Shown: positions 58,653 through 64,000 of the stretch, piece after piece
Numbering within the stretch: position 1 is the stretch's first letter
Layout: each line of letters begins with the position of its first letter
Origin: Chlamydiota bacterium
GTDB lineage: Bacteria > Auribacterota > JACPWU01
Length of the DNA: 64,000 bases
Direction of reading: 5' to 3'
Assembly (NCBI GenBank): GCA_016178055.1
Contig: JACOUC010000003.1
Coordinates: forward strand, 1-64,000
Program-made: the position numbers and the translations under genes
Notes under the pieces: model-generated
The model's input: only the letters and a program-made list of their open reading frames with translations
The model's database searches: none
Told to the model about the DNA's origin: nothing

Positions 58653-59517
58653 TCACCATCACTCCCTCCCGAGCAGTCAATTCCTTATAAGCCTTCGCAA
58701 TCGCCAACGTATGACTTCCAGGCTTGCCATTTCCAATCACTCTTCCATCAATATTAACTACGGGAACAACCTCAGCTGCGGTTCCGGTGAGAAAACATTC
58801 ATCGGCATTATACAAATCATGACGAGAAAGAGTCTGAGCTGAAACTTCAAATCCAAGAGGTAAAGCCAGATCCATCACGGCATTTCGTGTGATCCCATCG
58901 AGAAATCCATTTTCCAAAGAGGGCGTCATCAGTTTTCCCTGCTTCAAAATAAAAATATTATCCCCCGTGCATTCGGCCACAAAACCATTTTGATTGAGCA
59001 TAATGGCCTCCTGATAGCCCGCATGAAGCGCTTCAATCTTGGCCAGAATATTATTCAAATAATTGAGCGATTTTACCCTTGGGTTCACTCCCTCGGCCCA
59101 ATTTCTGCGGGTGGCCACAGTAATAACGTGCATTCCATCTTGATAAGTCTCTTCGCTGTAAAGGGCAATCTTATCAACAATGATAATGATCTGGGGACGA
59201 GAGCATTGATTGGGATCGAGTCCCAGAGAACCCACCCCCCGCGTCACCACCAGACGAATATAAGCATCATGATAAGGATTTTCCAAAACAGAGGCTATCA
59301 CTGCTTCGATGAGCTCTTTTTTAGACACAGGAATGGTGAGTAAAATTGTTTTGGCTGACTCATACAAACGATCCATGTGCTCCTCCAGCTTAAAAATCTT
59401 ATTTTTATAAACCCGAATCCCCTCAAATACTCCATCCCCATACAAAAAACCATGGTCGTAAACAGAAATTTTTGCTTCCTCTTTTTTAAAGAACTGCCCA
59501 TTGATATACACTTTCAT
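58618..59517 (-). CDS. ilvE: Class IV aminotransferase, branched-chain amino acid type
   Basis: This PLP enzyme transfers amino groups between branched-chain amino acids and 2-oxoglutarate in the cytoplasm. The start is ATG 59517 (MKVYINGQFFKKEEAKISVY), with AGAGGTG upstream; the frame before it is repeat DNA. Key segments are YDHGFLYGDGVFEGIRVY, the PLP-lysine region RVKSLNYLNNILAK, EAIMLNQNGFVAECTGDNIF and GITRNAVMDLA, all typical of IlvE. The last eleven or so residues, RKSKIKNQNAK, are encoded by the neighbouring repeat element and are probably not part of the ancestral protein. D-amino-acid transaminases share this fold, so the exact substrate is less certain than the family. Confidence 0.88.
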   Translation of the reverse strand: MKVYINGQFFKKEEAKISVYDHGFLYGDGVFEGIRVYKNKIFKLEEHMDRLYESAKTILLTIPVSKKELIEAVIASVLENPYHDAYIRLVVTRGVGSLGLDPNQCSRPQIIIIVDKIALYSEETYQDGMHVITVATRRNWAEGVNPRVKSLNYLNNILAKIEALHAGYQEAIMLNQNGFVAECTGDNIFILKQGKLMTPSLENGFLDGITRNAVMDLALPLGFEVSAQTLSRHDLYNADECFLTGTAAEVVPVVNIDGRVIGNGKPGSHTLAIAKAYKELTAREGVMVRKSKIKNQNAK

Positions 59518-59540
59518 CGAATACACCTCTTTTTTGATTT

Positions 59541-59633
59541 CGAGAAGAGTCCATGGTCCACGGTCCACAGTCCACAGAAATAAACTCTTCCTTTTAAACT
59601 ATCGACTGTCGACTGTGGACTGTCGACTATTTT
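59541..59633. repeat. Word-repeat hairpin element (GTCCATGGTCCACGG / CGACTGTGGACTGTCGAC)
   Basis: The left arm GAGTCCATGGTCCACGGTCC continues ACAGTCCACAG, and the right arm carries ACTGTCGACTGTGGACTGTC. They are partly complementary. The element separates ilvE from lolD and would add false codons to ilvE if an upstream start were used. Confidence 0.65.
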
Positions 59634-59689
59634 CATTCACTTATGTGGACAAAACATTTGCTGAACAAATTATAACACAATCCTTACTC

Positions 59690-60376
59690 TTAGCCTTGAA
59701 TCGTTCCATCCTTCAAATAAAGCACCCGATCGGCCCTTTTTAAAAACTCAGGATTATGTGTGACCATCAAAATGGAAAGACCTTGAGTTTTTCTTAAATT
59801 TTCTAAGAGATCTAGAATCGCCTCTCCGTTTGCCGCATCCAAGTTCCCTGTCGGCTCGTCGGCTAGCAGAATTTGAGGCCGATTCATCAAAGCCCTCGCA
59901 ATTGCAATTCGCTGCTGTTCTCCCCCTGAAAGTTCCTGAGGACGATGGAGTTTTCGATTGGCTAAACCCATCAGCTCAAAAAGCTCATCCATCCTTTTTA
60001 ATGCATCTTTGGAGAGACGATGCTGAGAAAGTAAAACCGGCAGAAAAATATTTTCATAAGCCGTCAGTTCAGGCAAGAGATGATAAAATTGAAAAATAAA
60101 TCCAATATGCTGATTACGCAAAAGCGAAAGGGCACGATCCGAAAGCTGGGTCAAATCTTTCCCCAGGACAGAAATTCGACCTAAACTGATATCATCCAAA
60201 CCTGCCACCAAATGAAGCAAGGTGCTTTTGCCACTCCCGGAAGGGCCCACGATCATGACAAACTCACCCTTATGAAGAGAAAAATTAATTTTTTTAAGAA
60301 CCTCAACTGAATTTTTTCCTAAAAGAAAGGATTTTTTGACACCTTCAACTTTGATTAAGGAACAATCATCATTCAT
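59690..60376 (-). CDS. lolD: LolD-type ABC transporter ATPase
   Basis: This ATPase powers release of outer-membrane lipoproteins from the inner membrane with LolC/E. It has Walker A GPSGSGKST near residue 44, the signature LSGGEQQRIAIARAL, Walker B ILLADEPTGNLD, and an H-loop MVTHNPEF. Length 228 is normal. The start overlaps the end of lolC by eight bases, so the two are coupled. MacB-type exporters have similar ATPases, but the LolC partner next door supports LolD. The presence of this system indicates an outer membrane. Confidence 0.92.
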   Translation of the reverse strand: MNDDCSLIKVEGVKKSFLLGKNSVEVLKKINFSLHKGEFVMIVGPSGSGKSTLLHLVAGLDDISLGRISVLGKDLTQLSDRALSLLRNQHIGFIFQFYHLLPELTAYENIFLPVLLSQHRLSKDALKRMDELFELMGLANRKLHRPQELSGGEQQRIAIARALMNRPQILLADEPTGNLDAANGEAILDLLENLRKTQGLSILMVTHNPEFLKRADRVLYLKDGTIQG

Positions 60377-61622
60377 ATCGAATCGCTTCCACAGGCTTTA
60401 ATCGAGCTGCTTGAAAGGCAGGATATAAGGCAGCCAAGAGGCTTAGTACTAAAGCAGACAGGGCAATGAGAAGAGACTGCTTGATATCAATGAGCGCAGG
60501 AATTTTATCCAAATAATAAACATCTCTTGGAAAAAATTCGAATCCTGTCCACTTCTTCACTGCATTGGCAATGGGATTTAAATTTAAAGAGAGAAAAATC
60601 CCCCCTGCAAAACCCAAAAAAGTTCCCACAGCCCCAATTAAAAACCCCTGAAATAGAAAAATCCTTAAAATAGATCCCGAGGTTGCACCTAAAGCCCTCA
60701 AAATGCCCACTTCCTTCACCTTTTCCATGACCATCATAATGAGACTTGACGAAATATTAAATGCGGCAACCAGAATAATCAAAAGTAAAATCCAAAACAT
60801 CATCCATTTCTCTGTGACAACGGCTCGAAATAAATTCTTATTCATCTCAAGCCAGGTTCTCACCAAAACCGTTTTTCCTATTTTGTCTTTAATCAACTGC
60901 TTGATTTGAAAAACATCACTTGAATCGCGAATATTCACACTGATCCCTGAAACAGATTTTCCTAAGGCGTAAAGCTCCTCGCCTAACTCAAGAGAAATAT
61001 AAATGAGATTCAAGTCGTACTCATACATTCCGGAATCAAAAATACCCGTGACTTGAAAACGCAAGGCATGAGAAGAAAGCCCCAGGGGAGTAGGAATAGA
61101 AACAGGAGATAAAAGTTCTACCGTATCCCCTAATTTCAAATGAAAGAGATGTGCAAACTCATTTCCAATAATCATCCCCCTTTTCCTGGAGCCCGTATCA
61201 AAAGTAAATTTCCCTTGAGCGATATAAGATTGAATGGACGTCGTCCCCTCTTCTAAAAGGGGGTCAATCGCCCGAATAAAAACCCCATAGACCTTTTCAT
61301 GAACCCTGGCCAAGATCTGGCCTGAAACAAAAGGAGAAGCGGCTTCGACCTCAGGAAGTCCTTTAAGGAGATCCAAAACTTTTTGGGGTTCCTCAATCGG
61401 ATGATCTCCCCCGACGGTAATCGGAGAATAAACGCCTAAAACTCTTTTTTTTAAATCCCGATCAAAGCCACCCATGACGGAAAGGACCACGATCAAAGCC
61501 ATGACCCCCAAGGCAATTCCAAAAATAGAAAAAATATTAATCAGGGAAATCCATCGATGGCGATGACGACCTCGCAGGTATTTGACGCTGATAAATAAGG
61601 AAAATGGAAGACGTGTCAGCAT
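60369..61622 (-). CDS. lolC: LolC/LolE-type lipoprotein-releasing permease
   Basis: This 417-residue inner-membrane protein has the N-terminal helix ISLINIFSIFGIALGVMALI followed by SVMGGFDRDLKKRVLG, a typical LolC/E motif. A periplasmic domain follows, then three C-terminal FtsX-type helices (WILLLIILVAAFNISSSLIM, IGAVGTFLGFAGGIFLSL, LIALSALVLSLLAALYPA) and the ending PVEAIRYE. With LolD it releases lipoproteins to the periplasmic carrier. A single LolC-type gene instead of separate lolC and lolE suggests a homodimer. The ATG at 61622 directly abuts a repeat element and has no obvious Shine-Dalgarno. Confidence 0.9.
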   Translation of the reverse strand: MLTRLPFSLFISVKYLRGRHRHRWISLINIFSIFGIALGVMALIVVLSVMGGFDRDLKKRVLGVYSPITVGGDHPIEEPQKVLDLLKGLPEVEAASPFVSGQILARVHEKVYGVFIRAIDPLLEEGTTSIQSYIAQGKFTFDTGSRKRGMIIGNEFAHLFHLKLGDTVELLSPVSIPTPLGLSSHALRFQVTGIFDSGMYEYDLNLIYISLELGEELYALGKSVSGISVNIRDSSDVFQIKQLIKDKIGKTVLVRTWLEMNKNLFRAVVTEKWMMFWILLLIILVAAFNISSSLIMMVMEKVKEVGILRALGATSGSILRIFLFQGFLIGAVGTFLGFAGGIFLSLNLNPIANAVKKWTGFEFFPRDVYYLDKIPALIDIKQSLLIALSALVLSLLAALYPAFQAARLKPVEAIRYE

Positions 61623-61624
61623 AA

Positions 61625-61735
61625 GATAAGTTAAAAGTTAAAAGTGAAAAGTGAAAAGTGAAAATAAAAAACTAAAAAAGTTTGGGGTCTTTGTTTTGAA
61701 TTTTTCATTTTTAACTTTTCATTTTTAACTTTTTT
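61625..61735. repeat. Word-repeat hairpin element (AAGTTAAAAGTGAAAAG / CTTTTCATTTTTAAC)
   Basis: The left arm GTTAAAAGTTAAAAGTGAAA continues with GTGAAAAG words; the right arm, about 61698-61732, reads TTTTTCATTTTTAACTTTTC and so on. The arms are broadly complementary. It occupies the whole space between lysS and lolC. Confidence 0.75.
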
Positions 61736-63163
61736 TTACTCTGGCCTTAATTGCGGAAAGAGAACCACCTCTCGAATCGATGGCGCTCCCGTTAGAATCA
61801 TCACCAATCGATCAATGCCAATTCCTAATCCCCCCGCACAGGGCATTCCATATTCCAAGGCCCGTACAAAATCTAAATCAGAATCCTTTCCTGATTCGCG
61901 TGTCTTTTCCTCAAAGCGCTTGGCTTGTTCAAGAGGGTCATTTAACTCAGAATAGGCATTGGCCACTTCCAACCCCTGAATAAAAAGTTCGAAGCGTTCT
62001 GCACGTGTCGGGTCTGTCAATTTAGTTTTTGCCAAGGGACAAAGCTCCAAGGGATAATCAATAATAAAAGTCGGTTGAATCAATTTTTCCTGGACCACCT
62101 TATCAAAAATTTCATTGATGACTTCCATGTTAGACCATTGGGGATCAACAAAAAGACCTAATCGCTTAGCCTCTGGAATAGGATTTTCTAAAGGAAGGGC
62201 ATCTAACCCTGCATGAATTTTAATCGCCTCAAAATAATCGAGACGCTGCCAGGGCAAATTAAATTTTAAAATTTCTTTTTCCCCTTGAATCTCTCGAGTT
62301 CCAATCACTTGATCGCACAAATTCAAAAAAAGATTCTCCGTCAAATTCATCATATCCTCGTAATCATCATAGGCGGAATAAACCTCGAGCATGGTGAATT
62401 CAGGATTATGAAATCTAGAAAGACCTTCATTTCGAAAATTGCGATTAAGCTCATAAACCTTTTCAAGCCCGCCGACCAAGAGTCGTTTCAGATAAAGCTC
62501 GGGCGCAATTCTCAAATAAAGATCTGTGTCTAATGCCTCATGATGAGTCACAAAAGGTTTTGCAACAGCCCCTCCAGGAATGGCCTGCATCATCGGGGTC
62601 TCAACTTCTTGGAAATCAAGACTGTCTAAAAACTTTCTAACATGACGAATAATCCCGGAGCGAAGCTTAAAAAGTTTACGAACTTCCCCATTAGAAATAA
62701 GATCGACATAGCGTTGACGATAGCGAATCTCAACATCTTTTAACCCATGCCATTTTTCAGGTAAAGGACGAAGCGACTTGGAAAGAAAAACAAAATTTTT
62801 AACAAGGACCGTTATCTCGCCCGTATGGGTCTTAAAAAGTTCACCTTCGATCCCCAAAATATCGCCAATATCCACCTTCCCAAAAAGGGTAAAGAGTTCC
62901 TCTGCGATGAGATCTTTTTTGAGGTAAAATTGAATTTTCCCGCTGCGATCTTCCAAGTTGCCAAAAAGCGTCTTCCCATGCCCCCGTAAAGCTATCACTC
63001 GCCCAGCCAATTTGACGGCTAAACCTTCATTAAAAGAACTCGAGCATTCAGAAAGTGAATGGCTTCTTACAAATTTTCGCCCATAAGGTTCAATGCCTTG
63101 AGAAAGAAGAAAGGAAAGTTTCTCTTTCCTTTGACGAAAATATTCATTTTCAACATCGCTCAT
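61736..63163 (-). CDS. lysS: Lysyl-tRNA synthetase, class II
   Basis: This enzyme charges tRNA-Lys. An N-terminal OB-fold (VKLAGRVIALRGHGKTLFGN) binds the anticodon. The class II core shows LDFQEVETPMMQAIPGGAVA (motif 1 region), NRNFRNEGLSRFHNPEFTML (motif 2) and GLGIGIDRLVMILTGAPSIR (motif 3). Length 475 is a little shorter than the usual 490-510. The ATG at 63163 follows AAAGGGG. It heads the lysS-lolC-lolD gene order, an arrangement seen in several diderm phyla. Confidence 0.95.
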   Translation of the reverse strand: MSDVENEYFRQRKEKLSFLLSQGIEPYGRKFVRSHSLSECSSSFNEGLAVKLAGRVIALRGHGKTLFGNLEDRSGKIQFYLKKDLIAEELFTLFGKVDIGDILGIEGELFKTHTGEITVLVKNFVFLSKSLRPLPEKWHGLKDVEIRYRQRYVDLISNGEVRKLFKLRSGIIRHVRKFLDSLDFQEVETPMMQAIPGGAVAKPFVTHHEALDTDLYLRIAPELYLKRLLVGGLEKVYELNRNFRNEGLSRFHNPEFTMLEVYSAYDDYEDMMNLTENLFLNLCDQVIGTREIQGEKEILKFNLPWQRLDYFEAIKIHAGLDALPLENPIPEAKRLGLFVDPQWSNMEVINEIFDKVVQEKLIQPTFIIDYPLELCPLAKTKLTDPTRAERFELFIQGLEVANAYSELNDPLEQAKRFEEKTRESGKDSDLDFVRALEYGMPCAGGLGIGIDRLVMILTGAPSIREVVLFPQLRPE

Positions 63164-63198
63164 TAAAAACCCCTTTAAGCATTGGAATACAGCGTGAA

Positions 63199-63227
63199 AG
63201 CTTAGTATAGCGTAAGAAGGGTGTCAA
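63199..63227 (-). promoter_or_regulatory. Promoter candidate for lysS
   Basis: On the minus strand a perfect TTGACA (63227-63222) is followed 17 bases later by TAAGCT (63204-63199), a poor -10. A better TATACT (63209-63204) is present but only 12 bases from the -35. One of these probably serves lysS. Confidence 0.35.
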
Positions 63228-63295
63228 GCACAGTCAACGAAAAATAACTCCTTCCCGCTTTGTTTCAAAATATGATAGTCTTTTCCAAAATTCAT

Positions 63296-64000
63296 ATGAA
63301 AAAATCTAGCCTGATCATAGCAATCGTTTTACTCGCTTTTGCCGGAACTTTTCTTAATGCTTATGCAGATGAAAGAACTGATTTTTCTCTTCAGCAAGCC
63401 CTAGACCAAGCCCTTGAATCTAACTTATCTCTGAAAGTAGAACGAATATCTCCTCCCATTTCAAAATTAGATATCCAAAAAAACAAAGGCGTCTTTGATC
63501 CCAATTTTTCTTTAAAATCAAATTATGATGATGGCCGAACACCTCTAACCAAACAATATTCGATTGCAGCTGGAGGACTTCTTCAAACCCAATCCAAAAC
63601 CATGACTTCATTAGGTGAACTGAGAGGAAAAATTCCATTGGGAACCCAATATCTTTTGAATTTTAAATCCATTCGGGACTCGAGCACCTTTAACCGATTT
63701 GACGCTGAATACAGTCAGGTCGCTTCATTCACGCTTATACAGCCTCTTCTAAAAGATTTTGGAACCGGCACCAACACAGCCTGGATTCGGATATCGAAGA
63801 ACAACTTCACAAGTTCCAAGTTAAAACTCAAACAAACGATCATCGATTTAGTGAGCCAGGTCGAGTCAACTTATTGGGACCTGGTTCTGGCACGTGAAGA
63901 CCTCGAAGTGAAAAAAGAATCTTTGAAATTGGCCCAATCGCTTTTTGAACAGACTGAAACAAAAGCAAAAATTGGAACGGTGTCTCCTTTAGAGGTTGTT
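63296..64000 (+). CDS. TolC-family outer-membrane efflux protein (5' part, runs off the window)
   Basis: From ATG 63296 there are 235 open codons to the right edge. A signal peptide (SLIIAIVLLAFAGTFLNAYA) is followed by DFSLQQALDQALESNLSLKV, the usual opening of TolC-type proteins, then PQ-like segments QNKGVFDPNFSLKSNY and TLIQPLLKDFGTG, which match the outer-membrane beta strands and the Q-PLL motif. A helical part follows (SQVESTYWDLVLAREDLEVK). These trimeric channels pass substrates of ABC or RND pumps across the outer membrane. The gene diverges from lysS. The giant protein carries TolC-like coiled coils of similar pattern. Confidence 0.85.
   Translation, partial: MKKSSLIIAIVLLAFAGTFLNAYADERTDFSLQQALDQALESNLSLKVERISPPISKLDIQKNKGVFDPNFSLKSNYDDGRTPLTKQYSIAAGGLLQTQSKTMTSLGELRGKIPLGTQYLLNFKSIRDSSTFNRFDAEYSQVASFTLIQPLLKDFGTGTNTAWIRISKNNFTSSKLKLKQTIIDLVSQVESTYWDLVLAREDLEVKKESLKLAQSLFEQTETKAKIGTVSPLEVV

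Noticed and set aside
59518-59568. Upstream start for the aminotransferase giving MDRGPWTLLEIKKEVYS
   Set aside because: These residues come partly from the GTCCATGGTCCACGG repeat, and the ATG at 59517 matches the family start and has a ribosome site.

Overview
The window most likely comes from an uncultivated Gram-negative bacterium of the Omnitrophota (candidate phylum OP3) or a close PVC-type relative. I infer this from an 11.3-thousand-residue secreted/membrane ORF, a prepilin with the H-X9-DG signature, an expansion of secreted glycoamylase-like proteins, McsA/McsB, and outer-membrane biogenesis genes (LolC/LolD, TolC-like). No rRNA or tRNA is visible, so the taxonomy is inference. Nearly all genes lie on the minus strand; the exceptions are one two-gene unit (46020-48232) and a truncated tolC-like gene at the right edge.

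Layout. (1) 1-1111 is a small accessory patch: the start of an AbiEii-like nucleotidyltransferase, a retropepsin-like protease, and a BrnA-type antitoxin whose BrnT toxin gene has decayed. (2) 1112-35068 is one uninterrupted gene of about 11,318 codons. It has a signal peptide, a TraB/ChaN-like N-terminal region, a TolC-like coiled-coil region, a glycoamylase-like domain, a very long helical region, a membrane cluster, a GT84-like glycosyltransferase region, a second membrane cluster and an HD domain. (3) 35246-45109 is a secretion and surface cluster: a 1618-residue multidomain glycoamylase, a PapD-like Ig-fold protein, two paralogous secreted proteins that match the C-terminal module of the 1618-residue protein, and a prepilin. 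(4) 45562-53257 holds a c-di-GMP-I riboswitch with promoter and terminator ahead of a CBM-glycoamylase gene, facing a three-gene operon of related CBM/glycoamylase proteins. (5) 53540-64000 is mostly housekeeping: a glucose-6-phosphate isomerase-like protein, a TPR protein, mcsA-mcsB, a class IV aminotransferase, lysS-lolC-lolD, and the start of a tolC-like gene.

Two themes connect the window. The first is glucan biology: five glycoamylase/DUF3131-type domains plus a GT84-like region recall the parts of cyclic beta-1,2-glucan synthases, here spread between a giant protein and secreted CBM enzymes, with one enzyme gene placed under a c-di-GMP riboswitch. The second is repeat invasion. Several families of palindromic or word-repeat DNA elements fill the intergenic spaces, and the same kinds of element sit in frame inside the giant gene, where they encode linkers, and at gene ends, where they supply stop codons or C-terminal tails.

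The best candidates for something undescribed are the giant glucan-synthase-like protein with its in-frame palindromic linkers, and the possible chaperone-assisted surface fibre whose largest member carries a glycoamylase.
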